The notes: generated by a model not told the origin, from the sequence alone. Positions 25,097 to 34,096 are shown, numbered from the stretch's first letter. The stretch: DNA of 64,000 bases from Methanomassiliicoccus luminyensis B10 (GCF_000308215.1 NZ_CAJE01000012.1:310001-374000), one strand, 5' to 3'. Made by a program: numbers and translations.

Positions 25097-26257
25097 TCAA
25101 TTGATCGTCTTGAACCGCTGGTGCACCCAATCAAAGAACACTGGGTCGGACATCCTGTAGTATCCGGTGCGAGGCCTCTCCAGGACCCCGCAGTTCAGCA
25201 GCAGCTTCAGGGTCTTAGAGATGTTCACAATGGGCTTCCTGACCTCCCGGGCGATCTCGCTCGGCTTCTCCATGCCGAGGGACAGGGCGATCAGTATCTC
25301 CCTCTCCAGCGGGGAAAAGGAGCTGAAATACGTTTCGAACTCGCCGTCCAGGCCGATGAGCATGTCCTCGTACACCTTGTTGACGTCCGCCTCGGTGAGC
25401 GAACCGCCGGGACCCACGGAAAGATAGAGCTCCAACCCCAGACGCTGGACGTAATCGGGGAACCCCTCCGACAGCGTCACGATCCTGGACGACACTGCGT
25501 TGCTGGCCTTGATGCCCACCGAGCCGAGCCGCTTCTCCAGGAAGGAATGGACGACCTCTTCCCGGAGCTTCCCGATCGGTACTTCGACAAGCTGACGGTA
25601 GAAGGGTGAGCGGGTGTCATAGACCAGCTCGTGCATTATGGTGGTGGCCGAACCGGCGAATATGTAGCAGACCCTGCTCTGGGACTGTATGACCGTGCGC
25701 ATCCTTTTCAGCGTTCCCTCTCCCCACCGGATGATGTCCTGGAACTCGTCGAACATTATGAGGAAATAAACTTCCTTCTCGCCAGCCAGCGTTTCAGCGA
25801 ATCGCAGCGCGTCCTCCAGGAGGGCGACCTCGTCGACATCCTTCTCCCTCAGCTTGACGGTGAAGTCCCGGAGCGAGACCTCGCTCACTCTTTCGGAGGC
25901 CGCTTTGGCCGCCTCATCCACGATGATCTTGAACCTGCGGAGATAGGCTTTGTCTCCCGTCTTCTTTACATAGCTATCAATGACGCTGTCGATGAGGATC
26001 CTAGCAAGCCGCGGTTTCGAGGCGATACCGTAGCAGTTCACGATTACCGGGATGATCTTCTTGTTCGAGTCCAAATGTTCGGAGATCTGGTATAGCACCG
26101 ATGTTTTGCCTGTTCGTCTCAACCCAGCGATGACGGAATTGCTGGCAGCTCCGTTCTGCACCCCCTCGACCAAGATCAATAGTCGCTTTATCTCGTCCTC
26201 CCGGTCCACGAAATAATCGCCTGTCGCTGGCCGGCCAACAATGAACGGAGGGGGCAT
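25097..26257 (-). CDS. archaeal-type AAA ATPase with winged-helix C-terminus
   Basis: 386 residues. Matches the archaeal ATPase family (PF01637-like): FVDREDEIKRLL, Walker A GLRRTGKTS, Walker B FLIMFDEFQDI, and sensor FAGSATTIM. The last ~90 residues form a winged helix (SPLEREILIALSLGMEKPSEIAREVRKPIVNISKTLKLLLNCGVLER) and then a DPVFFDWVHQRF tail. Members are found near mobile elements and may be signalling or DNA-associated ATPases. Two tandem palindromes overlap its promoter, suggesting repression, perhaps by itself. Confidence 0.85.
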   Translation of the reverse strand: MPPPFIVGRPATGDYFVDREDEIKRLLILVEGVQNGAASNSVIAGLRRTGKTSVLYQISEHLDSNKKIIPVIVNCYGIASKPRLARILIDSVIDSYVKKTGDKAYLRRFKIIVDEAAKAASERVSEVSLRDFTVKLREKDVDEVALLEDALRFAETLAGEKEVYFLIMFDEFQDIIRWGEGTLKRMRTVIQSQSRVCYIFAGSATTIMHELVYDTRSPFYRQLVEVPIGKLREEVVHSFLEKRLGSVGIKASNAVSSRIVTLSEGFPDYVQRLGLELYLSVGPGGSLTEADVNKVYEDMLIGLDGEFETYFSSFSPLEREILIALSLGMEKPSEIAREVRKPIVNISKTLKLLLNCGVLERPRTGYYRMSDPVFFDWVHQRFKTIN

Positions 26258-26272
26258 GGTCTCGGCTTCGGT

Positions 26273-26308
26273 ATAGGGATTTATGCCTATATAGGATTTA
26301 CTGCCTAT
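26273..26308. promoter_or_regulatory. tandem 18-bp palindromic repeats at ATPase promoter
   Basis: Two adjacent units, ATAGGGATTTATGCCTAT (26,273-26,290) and ATAGGATTTACTGCCTAT (26,291-26,308). Each is an inverted repeat ATAGG-N8-CCTAT. On the minus strand they overlap the likely TATA box, about 27 nt from the ATG at 26,257. Likely a repressor binding site. Confidence 0.5.
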
Positions 26309-26414
26309 GTAGTCGCGTGTCCGCAGTTCGGATAGTTACTATCGACGGTACTTCTGAAGTGACTTGCCGACAAATATCTCTAGAGGCTAGATACTTATTA
26401 TTATGAAATAAAGG

Positions 26415-26487
26415 TGGACAGAGCGGGATTTGAACCCGCGGCCTCGACATTGCGAATGTCGCGATCTTCCAGCTGATCTATCTGCCC
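26415..26487 (-). tRNA. tRNA-Ala (anticodon CGC)
   Basis: 73 nt, no intron, CCA not encoded. Acceptor GGGCAGA/TCTGTCC includes the G3-U70 pair that identifies alanine tRNAs. The anticodon arm is CGACA-TTCGCAA-TGTCG with anticodon CGC; the T arm is GCGGG-TTCAAAT-CCCGC. It decodes GCG. It lies between the archaeal ATPase and the TnpB element, a common integration neighbourhood. Confidence 0.95.
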
Positions 26488-26653
26488 AATGCTGGGGGAG
26501 TGTAATGCCAGGACAGATATAATCTTTTGTGGTCGGAAGGCCACTCGTCCATGTAGCATACGCCCAGATGAGTTGGTGAGGCATTGCGAAGGCGTTGACA
26601 CTCCCACACATCAATCTGTAGGATTCTAAGATTAGCATCGTTCATTCCGTTGC
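26488..26653 (-). other. region downstream of tnpB (possible omega-RNA / element right end)
   Basis: 166 nt between the tnpB stop and tRNA-Ala. In IS200/IS605-type elements the guide RNA (omega-RNA) overlaps the tnpB 3' end and extends to the right end, so this is where it should lie. No clear end hairpin was identified by eye, so the boundary is unknown. Confidence 0.3.
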
Positions 26654-27660
26654 TTACTGAGGGGTATCAATGCGCCCTTTGCATGCATCCCTGTCTGCAT
26701 GCAATCGACCATTACCTTCTCCCAGAGGAGGACGCAGCGCGATGTTGAATGACGCGTTCACGTCAGCGTGGTCAACGTGCCCGCAATGGGGACACGAGAA
26801 ATCCTTGCCGTTCCTGTTACCTATCCTGCCACAGCGTGAGCACTGTTGGCTGGTGTAAGCAGGGTCAACGTAGGCGACCGGTACCCCGCGCAGCTTGGCT
26901 TTATGTTCTATCATCATTTGTATCTGATAGAACGACCAACTGTGCAGCGAGGCCCTGGTCGATTTGGATGTGCGTGCGGTCGTTCGTATGTCGCTCAGCC
27001 GTTCCATTTTTATACCGCACCCTTGCTGAGCTGCATTGTTCACAATTTCTCTTGAGATTTTGTGGTTCAAATCCTTGGATATCCTATTCTCCTTATTCCT
27101 TATCTTCTCCTTGGCTACTTTAGGGTAGCCTTCGTTGTTGAGGTTATTCCGCATCTTGGAGTACTTCTTGTGGATGTGCGGCACTTCCTTGCCGTACTTC
27201 TGGACCTTACCCGTGGATGGGTTAGCTACAACGGCGACGTGTCCGGTTGAGTTTAGATCGATACCGACCCACTGCTCGACCTCGCATATCGGCAGCTCGT
27301 TGACCGTAACCATAACGTGCGCGTATTCTTTGTCCAGTTCTATATGGTTTACCTTCTCGAACAATGGCAGATGGCTTATGTCAAGGCGGAGCTTGAGGCA
27401 TGGTATGTACAGTTCTCGATGGTCCACGCTCACCCTTGCGTCCCTGCCATAGAGGGACAGCAGCACGTTGTCTCCTTGAGCCTGTAGTTGCGAGAGTACT
27501 TCCTGAGCACTTGACCAGATATCGCTGAGGGCAGGCCAATGTCCTTGACGTCCTTAGATGTCCCGTAACCAACGCGGAGAGCATACTCCGCCACTTGCCT
27601 GGCCTTGGCCAACTCGACGCTGAGGTCCCTGTTGTGCTTTACGTTGTACGTCAAGAGCAT
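26654..27660 (-). pseudogene. tnpB: frameshifted TnpB (IS200/IS605 OrfB) RNA-guided nuclease
   Basis: Two frames make one TnpB of about 335 residues. The N-terminal part (27,660 to ~27,455) reads MLLTYNVKHNRDLSVELAKARQVAEY...DVKDIGLPSAISGQVLRKYSRNYRLKE. It shifts frame at 27,455-27,470 into NVLLSLYGRDARVSV and the RuvC domain: GIDLNSTGHVAV (first Asp), KMERLSDI (Glu), the CSRCG...CPHCG zinc finger, and DHADVNASFNI (last Asp). One base appears to be missing, so the copy is probably dead, although the catalytic residues remain. No TnpA is present nearby. Confidence 0.8.
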
Positions 27661-28010
27661 GAGCTCACATCCTCGACCGGACCCAGCGCATAAAAGAGAC
27701 CGAAGCGCGCCAGTGGCAAGAAGATCATCTGCTCAGAAAGTTCGGTCCGCTACCGGACCTCGATCTGAGGGAGGATACCTCTGGCCGTGCTTGGCTCTTC
27801 CTGTTTCTCGCACTGCCTACCTCCCCTCTGTTCCCATTGCTCGATAAAGCAGGGCATATAAAATGGATTATGGAAGGTTGGGCGAAAATACAATGGCCGC
27901 TGAGAGCGTCCAGCACCGAGATGGAAACCCGAAGACGTCGAACGTTCACAACCCCGGAGATCGCCATGCCGGCCTCGATGACGGGCGGCACCTCCAAAGA
28001 GGGACAATCC
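27661..28010. other. intergenic region between TnpB and ABC exporter
   Basis: About 350 nt. It should include the left end of the TnpB element, which I could not place. An isolated TATA-like GCATATAAAATGG occurs at about 27,857-27,869, with no clear gene after it. Confidence 0.35.
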
Positions 28011-28769
28011 TCACTCGATATTCCTCTTGTACAGCCAGTCCGCGGCGATCTGGAACACCAGGGTGAACGCTGCCAGCGCCGCCACGTCGATGAGCGGGTC
28101 GATGTTGGAGCGGCCGGTGAAGGCGCTCTGGATGAGGTCGTTCCCGTACGTCAGCGGGGAGAGGTAGGCGATCCACCGCGCGGCCTCCGGCAGCTCGGCG
28201 ATGGACACGAACACCCCGGAGATGAATATCAGGGGGAAGCGCACCAGGTTCAATATGGACATGATGTCGCCGGGGCTCTCGGTGGGATACGCCGCGGACA
28301 GCGTGCCCATGGTGGCGAAGCAGAACGATGTGAGCAGCGCCCCCACCAGCAGCGGAAGGGCACTGACGATGGTGCCGTCCAGCAGGAGCATTCCCGCCAC
28401 CAGCGGGACCAGGGCGATGCCCAGCGCGTACAGGAAGCCGCTGAGGCTCTCCCCCAGCACCACCGCGTTCAGTGAGATGGGCGCCGACACCAGGCGGTCG
28501 AAGGTCCGCATCCTTCTCTCGATGGGAATGGACACCGGCTCGATGGAGGATGCGGAGAACAGGAGGGTGATGGAGATGAGCCCGGGGATTATGATCTCCG
28601 CCCCCAGGGGGCGGCCGACCGCGAACGCCAGGAACATGAACAGGGGGAACAGCAGACCGGACACGATGATGCTCGGGCGGAGATAATAGATCAGCACGTC
28701 CTTCTTGCAGATGGCCCACGCCGCCGTAAGCTCGTTGCGCAGCCTCGCCGCCCCGAGACCATCAGTCAA
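28011..28769 (-). CDS. ABC-2 type transporter permease
   Basis: 252 residues with about six membrane segments. The ABC-2 family shows in PSIIVSGLLFPLFMFLAFAVGRPLG, SASSIEPVSIPIERRMRTFDRLVSAPIS (the conserved E-R-x-GT/TFDRL loop) and GVFVSIAELPEAARWIAYLSPLTYGNDLIQ near the C-terminus. It forms the membrane part of an exporter with the ATPase gene immediately upstream, which it overlaps by 8 nt (translational coupling). Drug or lipid efflux is usual for the group; the substrate is unknown. Confidence 0.9.
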   Translation of the reverse strand: MTDGLGAARLRNELTAAWAICKKDVLIYYLRPSIIVSGLLFPLFMFLAFAVGRPLGAEIIIPGLISITLLFSASSIEPVSIPIERRMRTFDRLVSAPISLNAVVLGESLSGFLYALGIALVPLVAGMLLLDGTIVSALPLLVGALLTSFCFATMGTLSAAYPTESPGDIMSILNLVRFPLIFISGVFVSIAELPEAARWIAYLSPLTYGNDLIQSAFTGRSNIDPLIDVAALAAFTLVFQIAADWLYKRNIE

Positions 28770-29718
28770 TGGCCTTCACCCCTCGGGCCTGGGGCTCCAG
28801 CCCGGTCAGCTTGATGAAGACGTCCTCCAGGCTGGGCCCGTAGGTGTTCAGGCTGATGACGGGGTTATCGTGCTGTCTGGCATACTCGGCCAGGTCGGCG
28901 ATCGCGCACGGCGGGTCCTCGGTGATGAGGCGGAACTTGTCGCCCTCCTTGCGCACCTCATGAACGCAGGGGATGGCCATGAGGTGCCCCTCCAACTCCG
29001 GCACGTTCCTCTGAAAAGCGACCTCCACCGACTGCACGCTCTGTATGGCGCCCTTCAGCCTCTCGGGCGAATCGATGGCCGCGATCTTGCCGTGGTTGAT
29101 GATGGCCACGCGGTCGCAGGTGAGGTTGGCCTCCTCGATATTGTGCGTGGTCAGGAAGATGGTCACGCCCCGGGAGTTGAGGTCGCGTATCATGTCCCGG
29201 ATGATCAGGTTGCTCTGCACGTCCAGTCCCGAGGTCGGCTCGTCCAGGAACAGGAGCCGCGGCTCGTTGATCAGCCCCATGGCGATGGTCAGTCGCCTCT
29301 TCATGCCCTTGGAGAAGCCGCGGGCTTTGCTGTCCTTGCGGTCCCACAGCCCCATGGTATGGAGCAGCTCCCTCCCCCTTCGCTCCCGGGACGACCTTCC
29401 CACGGAGTACAGCTCGGCGGCGAACATTAGGTTCTGCCAGGCGGTCATGTCGTCGTAGATGTTCGAGGTCTCCGGGACGATGCCCATCATCCTCTTGGCG
29501 GCCACCGTCTCCTTGGCGATGTCCTTCCCGAATATCTCCGCTCTCCCGCCGGTGGGAGGGACGATGCCGGTGAGGACCCTGATGGTGGTGGTCTTGCCGG
29601 CCCCGTTCGGCCCCAGGAACCCAAAGGTCTCCCCATCGTTCACCTCGAAGCTGATGCCCCCCAGGGCCTGGAAATCGCCGAACCTCTTGTACAGGTCCTT
29701 AACATCGATGGCATACAA
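28762..29718 (-). CDS. ABC-2 exporter ATPase (DrrA-like)
   Basis: 318 residues. Walker A GPNGAGKTTT, signature FSKGMKRRL, Walker B LLFLDEPTSGLD and H-loop TTHNIEEA are all present. After about residue 225 there is the extra C-terminal domain found in daunorubicin-type ATPases (ending PSLEDVFIKLTGLE). The start is TTG at 29,718, with GGTG about 8-9 nt upstream. A perfect 19-bp palindrome at 29,744-29,762 probably controls the pair. Confidence 0.92.
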   Translation of the reverse strand: MYAIDVKDLYKRFGDFQALGGISFEVNDGETFGFLGPNGAGKTTTIRVLTGIVPPTGGRAEIFGKDIAKETVAAKRMMGIVPETSNIYDDMTAWQNLMFAAELYSVGRSSRERRGRELLHTMGLWDRKDSKARGFSKGMKRRLTIAMGLINEPRLLFLDEPTSGLDVQSNLIIRDMIRDLNSRGVTIFLTTHNIEEANLTCDRVAIINHGKIAAIDSPERLKGAIQSVQSVEVAFQRNVPELEGHLMAIPCVHEVRKEGDKFRLITEDPPCAIADLAEYARQHDNPVISLNTYGPSLEDVFIKLTGLEPQARGVKAID

Positions 29719-29743
29719 GGCAAAGCACCGGCCTCGGGGAGAA

Positions 29744-29762
29744 GCCTATTGACTCAATAGGC
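29744..29762. promoter_or_regulatory. perfect 19-bp palindrome upstream of ABC exporter
   Basis: GCCTATTGA-C-TCAATAGGC, 9-bp arms around one base with no mismatch. It lies 26-44 nt before the TTG start of the exporter ATPase and downstream of a TATA-like AAAAAAGATATCAT, so it would overlap the transcription start. It probably binds a dimeric repressor; no regulator gene is adjacent. Confidence 0.6.
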
Positions 29763-29837
29763 ACCGGGCCATGATATCTTTTTTGCCGAAAAGGAATAAA
29801 AGAGGGAAGGGGGGCGGAGCCTGCCGGGCCGAGACGC

Positions 29838-31202
29838 TCAGGCCACCTTCTTGCCTAGGGCCCTCTCCGCCGCCTTCACGACCTGGTCCACCATCTGCGG
29901 GGCGCTCCCCACATAGTTGTCGGGGTCCATGGCGGCGTCCAGCTCCTGAGGGGAGAGCAGGCTCATGACCTCCTTGCTCTCCCGCAGCGCCTGCTTCAGG
30001 CCCTTGCCCTCCGCCTCCGCCCGGATCGCAATCTGGCGCACCAGCTCGTGCGACTCCTGTCTTCCCAGACCTTTTCCGGCCAGGGACAGGAGCGCCGACT
30101 CGGCCATGATGAACCCGTTGGCGGAGTCGATGTTTCGGCGCATGTTCTTCTCATAGACATTGAGGTGGGCGAACACGTCGATCATCTTGTACAGGATGTC
30201 GTCGGTGAGCACCGCTACGTGCGTCAGGATGAACCTCTCCGCCGAGGAGTTGGTCAGGTCCCTCTCGTGCCACAGCACCATGGACTCCATCTGCGGGGCG
30301 ATGTACGAGCGCACCACCCTCGCCAGGCCGCATACGTTCTCCGACAGCATGGGGTTCTTCTTCTGAGCCATTGTGGAAGAGCCGACCTGCTTCTTCACGT
30401 CGAACGCTTCGGACACTTCGCCGATCTCCGACCTCTGGAGGTTCCTGACCTCGGTGGCGTACCTCTCGCACGAGGTGGCTATGAGCCCGAGCACGAACAC
30501 CAGTTCGGAATAGCGGTCCCTGCACACTATCTGGGTGGCCGCATCCTCGATCCCGAGGCCGAGGTCCTTCATGACCGCCTCCTGGACCTTGAAGAACTTC
30601 TCGCCGAAACCTGCCCCCGTGCCGATGGCCCCGGACATCTTGCCCACGCAGGCGCGGGCCTTCAGCTCCCTGACCCTGTCGCGGTGGCGCAGCATCTCCG
30701 ACACGTACCCGGCGATCTTGAACCCGAACGTCGTGGGAATGGCGAACTGCCCGTGGGTGCGGCCGATCTCCACGGTGGAACGGTGCTTCTTGGCCAGCTG
30801 TGCAAGTGTAAGGATGAGCTTGTCCAGGTCGGCCTCGATTATGTCCAGGGCGTGCTTGAACTCCAGCCCGGTGGCGGTATCTACGATGTCGTTGGACGTA
30901 GCCCCCAGATGCACGTACCTGCCGGCGTCGCCCTCGCACTGCTCCGATAGCGCCCTTACGATGGCCATGACATCGTGCTTGGTCTCCGCCTCGATCTCCT
31001 TGACCCGGTCCAGCGTCACGATCTCGGGGACAGCCTTCCTGGTGATCTCATCGGCCGCGGTCCGGGGAATGTTCCCCACGGACGCTTGGGCCCTGGCCAA
31101 CGCTGCCTCTACCAGTAATTGGGCGTTCAGGCGGCTCTCCTCGGAGAATACCGCCTTCATCTCTTCCCTTCCGTATCGATAGTCTAATGGGCAGATGAGC
31201 AT
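29838..31202 (-). CDS. purB: adenylosuccinate lyase
   Basis: About 454 residues. Fumarase/aspartase superfamily signature SSTMAQKKNP (catalytic Ser loop), with GRTHGQFAIPTTFG (catalytic His) and HLGATSNDIVDTA. It cleaves SAICAR to AICAR and adenylosuccinate to AMP in purine synthesis. The ATG at 31,202 (MLICPLDYRYG) is preferred because GGTGA lies 4 nt upstream and it fits the family N-terminus; an in-frame ATG at 31,214 adds four residues. Single gene. Confidence 0.95.
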   Translation of the reverse strand: MLICPLDYRYGREEMKAVFSEESRLNAQLLVEAALARAQASVGNIPRTAADEITRKAVPEIVTLDRVKEIEAETKHDVMAIVRALSEQCEGDAGRYVHLGATSNDIVDTATGLEFKHALDIIEADLDKLILTLAQLAKKHRSTVEIGRTHGQFAIPTTFGFKIAGYVSEMLRHRDRVRELKARACVGKMSGAIGTGAGFGEKFFKVQEAVMKDLGLGIEDAATQIVCRDRYSELVFVLGLIATSCERYATEVRNLQRSEIGEVSEAFDVKKQVGSSTMAQKKNPMLSENVCGLARVVRSYIAPQMESMVLWHERDLTNSSAERFILTHVAVLTDDILYKMIDVFAHLNVYEKNMRRNIDSANGFIMAESALLSLAGKGLGRQESHELVRQIAIRAEAEGKGLKQALRESKEVMSLLSPQELDAAMDPDNYVGSAPQMVDQVVKAAERALGKKVA

Positions 31203-31348
31203 GACGTCACCCATCGAGGATAAAAACGGGCTGATTTAAAAGTATGGTCGCCCCCGCCCATTTTATCGGCGCCACGGACCCAGCGCAAAAAGTTTATAGG
31301 GATATGGTTAATATTGAAAGCTGTCTAATTTAAGTATAGGTGCAGCGC

Positions 31349-32965
31349 ATGGTATCTATCCCCGCGGCGGAGAAGCAGAAAGGCAACATCCCCAAGGTCA
31401 TCCTGGAGTTCCTTAGGTCCTCGGGCGGCCATTCCATGATGATAAAAGGGGACGCCGGCACTGGCAAGACCACCCTGGCCCTCCAGATAATCGAGGAAAC
31501 GTCCGAAGAGATGCCGGATTATTACCTCTCCACCCGCGTCTCCGACGAGGCGCTGTTCCGCCAGTTCCCCTGGGTGAGAGAGCGGACCAAGAGGGACGAC
31601 ATCCTGAAGGCGGGAAAGACGTTCCTGAAGAGGGCCAAGGATGTGCCCGAGGCCCCCGAGTCCGCGGCGCGCCAGCAGGTCACCCTGCAAGCGGCCAAGG
31701 ACCTCCTCCGCGCGCTGAACACTCACGACAACAAGCTTATGGTGGTGCGGTCGGAGCTGCAAAAGCTGGAAGGCCAGGTGGAGGCGGGAGAGGTCGGGGC
31801 CGAAGAGGAGGGCGGGTTCTTTGGCGATGTCACCGACGAGGAGATCACCTTGGACCTGGGGGTGATGCTCCCGGAGCTGGAGGTCGCTTACGATCTGGCC
31901 GAAGCGAACCTCCCCAACAAGACCCTCATGGTGGTCGACTCCATCGACGCGCTGTCCGAGAGATATGGCATAAGCCAGTCCAGGATCATCAACACGCTCC
32001 AGAAGGACCTCGCGGAGAACTCCGGCACCAACATCCTATACACGCTGGAGCGCTCGGGCAAGACGGATCTCGATTATCTCGGCGACGGGGTTATTCAGAT
32101 GCTGTCGGAGGACCGCAGCGGACGGCGGATGCGCCAGCTGGTGATAGAGAAGCTACGCGGCCAGTCGGTCGAACAGTGGAAATACTATTTCACTTTGTAC
32201 GGCGGCAGGCTGAACGCCTTCGAGCCCACCTGGGTCCGGATACCGGAGAAGATGGGCAAGCACGCCCCGGTGAACGATCCCTCGATGCGGACGGTGTCGT
32301 CCGGCAACAAGTACCTCGACGAGTACGTCGGCGGCTTCCCCAAGGGATCATTGATCCTGTGGGAGTTTGAACTGGACGTGCACCAGGACGTGGTGCGGTG
32401 CCTTGAGCTGGGCGTCATGGCCGACTTCCTGGCCAAGGGCCGCGGGGTGGTGTGGCTACCCATGTACGCCACGGACTACTCGCTGGTCAACTCCCAGATG
32501 GGACACTTGGTGGGCGGCAGCCTGGGGACCAACTTCCGCATCCTGGACCCCGAGAAGGAGCAGGAGGTCAGCTATCCGTTCATCACCGCCATAGAGGGCG
32601 AGGACGCCGGCCAGGACCTGCGCATGTCCAGCATCAACTACATGCTGGCCGAATCCCAGGCCCCCCGTCTGAGCATCCTCGGCTACGACGTCATGGAGGG
32701 GCTGTACGGCCAGGACGTGTTCAAGAGGACCCTCCAGCACATCGACGGGATGAGGAGGGCGGGCCACGTGGTCATCGCCATCGCTTCCTCGACCTCCAGC
32801 TCCCTCGCCTCCCTGAGGGAGCAGGCCAAGATCCACCTGAGGTTCGAGAACATGGGCGGATGCGTGATGATGGTAGGCATGAAGCCTCATACCCCATACT
32901 ACTACCTCGACTTCGAGGGCCAGGAGGGTAAGCTCCCCTCGGCGAAGCTGGTGCCCATGATCTGA
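31349..32965 (+). CDS. double RecA/KaiC-like ATPase (GvpD-like)
   Basis: About 538 residues with two RecA-type domains. Domain 1 has Walker A GDAGTGKTT and Walker B TLMVVDSIDAL, with an inserted charged region (~115-165). Domain 2 (from ~residue 325, GNKYLDEYVGGFPKGSLILWEF) has lost the P-loop Gly-Lys-Thr, so it is probably regulatory. KaiC/RAD55-like archaeal ATPases include the gas-vesicle regulator GvpD, which this resembles in layout. An in-frame GTG at 31,340 is an alternative start. It lies upstream of two winged-helix regulators. Confidence 0.8.
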   Translation: MVSIPAAEKQKGNIPKVILEFLRSSGGHSMMIKGDAGTGKTTLALQIIEETSEEMPDYYLSTRVSDEALFRQFPWVRERTKRDDILKAGKTFLKRAKDVPEAPESAARQQVTLQAAKDLLRALNTHDNKLMVVRSELQKLEGQVEAGEVGAEEEGGFFGDVTDEEITLDLGVMLPELEVAYDLAEANLPNKTLMVVDSIDALSERYGISQSRIINTLQKDLAENSGTNILYTLERSGKTDLDYLGDGVIQMLSEDRSGRRMRQLVIEKLRGQSVEQWKYYFTLYGGRLNAFEPTWVRIPEKMGKHAPVNDPSMRTVSSGNKYLDEYVGGFPKGSLILWEFELDVHQDVVRCLELGVMADFLAKGRGVVWLPMYATDYSLVNSQMGHLVGGSLGTNFRILDPEKEQEVSYPFITAIEGEDAGQDLRMSSINYMLAESQAPRLSILGYDVMEGLYGQDVFKRTLQHIDGMRRAGHVVIAIASSTSSSLASLREQAKIHLRFENMGGCVMMVGMKPHTPYYYLDFEGQEGKLPSAKLVPMI

Positions 32966-33123
32966 GGCATCTTGAACAAAGAGGGCGCCGCCCGAAGGAC
33001 GGACGAATAGCCAGCATAATTAATCCGGCATTACTAAAAAATTATTCTTATAGATAATACTAATATTGTCGATTCTGATAGTTATGAGGCAAGTTCTTTA
33101 ACGGGTACGTCGATTCAACCCCA

Positions 33124-33486
33124 ATGGACAGGACCATCTCTCGCGATGAGGAGATCTCAAGACTTATTGCCGACGAGTACGCTGGCAAGATCCTCACCGC
33201 GACGTTCAAGAACCCGATGTCGGTGCAGCAGGTCAGCCGCGCGTGCGCCATACCTATCGCTGTCGCCTACCGAAGGGTGGCCAAGATGGAAGAGCTGGGC
33301 TTGATCAAGTGCGTCGGGTACGAGGAGGTCTATCGAGGAAAGAAGGTCTCCTACTATCAGTGCGCGGTCAACGTCGCCAAGGTGACGTTCTCCAGCGGAA
33401 AGTTCAACGTGGATATCGAATACATCCCTGATTCTGAGATGTCCCGGGTCGGAGAGGGCATCGCCGCTTCCGGCGACCACGCTTGA
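33124..33486 (+). CDS. winged-helix transcription regulator, paralogue 1
   Basis: 120 residues. The DNA-binding part is LIADEYAGKILTATFKNPMSVQQVSRACAIPIAVAYRRVAKMEELGLIKCVGYEEVYRGKKVSYYQ, an ArsR-like winged helix with the recognition helix AYRRVAKMEELGLI and a wing at YRGKKVSYYQ. The C-terminal ~45 residues (VAKVTFSSGKFNVDIEYIPD) may be a small ligand or dimer domain. No metal-binding Cys motif. It is paralogous to the gene at 33,683. Confidence 0.8.
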   Translation: MDRTISRDEEISRLIADEYAGKILTATFKNPMSVQQVSRACAIPIAVAYRRVAKMEELGLIKCVGYEEVYRGKKVSYYQCAVNVAKVTFSSGKFNVDIEYIPDSEMSRVGEGIAASGDHA

Positions 33487-33682
33487 ACCTCGCTCGGGCC
33501 GAACTGTTTGGCTGTGTCCTACTATTTATAGAAGCGCCCGAAATCATTATTAATCAAAATCGTTTTTTCAGGCCAGAATCAGGGATGGGCATCCGGACCT
33601 GATGCGGATATCTCCTGCCAGCAGCAGAGAAGCATTTATGTCCGGTCCAGAACCATTTCTAGATTAAAATGGGGAGATAGTC

Positions 33683-34096
33683 ATAGACGTACTGCGCGTA
33701 TCCCAGCTACTGACCGATGAATATGCGGTCAAGATCTTAGTGGCCACGGTACGCCAGCCCCGTTCGGCGCAGGACATCGCCAACAAGTTCGGGATCCCCA
33801 TCGCGGCCACGTACCGCCGCATCAAGGACCTCGAGGCCGCCGGCCTGCTGGTATGCCATGAAAGGCGGCTGTCCCAGCAGGGGAAGCGCGTCTCCTACTA
33901 CATCTCCATGCTCAAGAACGCCTACGTGTTCTTCGAGGACGGGCATCTCAGGGTGAAGTTCCAGCTCAAGACCGGGGGCGCTGACCGCTTCGGCACCGAC
34001 TGGCACGAGGTGCAGCTCGAGCCGTCCAAGGACGAGTCCCCAGGTGGCAATGAGAACGAGCTTGACGAGGAAGCCGAGGACAACCAGAAAAAGTAA
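33683..34096 (+). CDS. winged-helix transcription regulator, paralogue 2 (probable AUA start)
   Basis: About 137 residues, aligned with paralogue 1 from LTDEYAVKILVATVRQPRSAQDIANKFGIPIAATYRRIKDLEAAGLL to GKRVSYYISMLKNAYVFFEDGHLRVKF. The conserved DEYAxKIL helix lies before the first GTG (33,740), so that start would truncate the domain. In the open frame back to a TAA the only plausible codon is ATA 33,683 (MDVLRVSQLLTDEYA), 6 nt after GGGGAG at 33,671-33,676; CTG 33,692 is the alternative. The acidic tail ends DEEAEDNQKK. Confidence 0.7.
   Translation: MDVLRVSQLLTDEYAVKILVATVRQPRSAQDIANKFGIPIAATYRRIKDLEAAGLLVCHERRLSQQGKRVSYYISMLKNAYVFFEDGHLRVKFQLKTGGADRFGTDWHEVQLEPSKDESPGGNENELDEEAEDNQKK

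Noticed and set aside
27837-28686. Plus-strand frames opposite the ABC-2 permease
   Set aside because: Antisense shadows of the minus-strand permease at 28,011-28,769.
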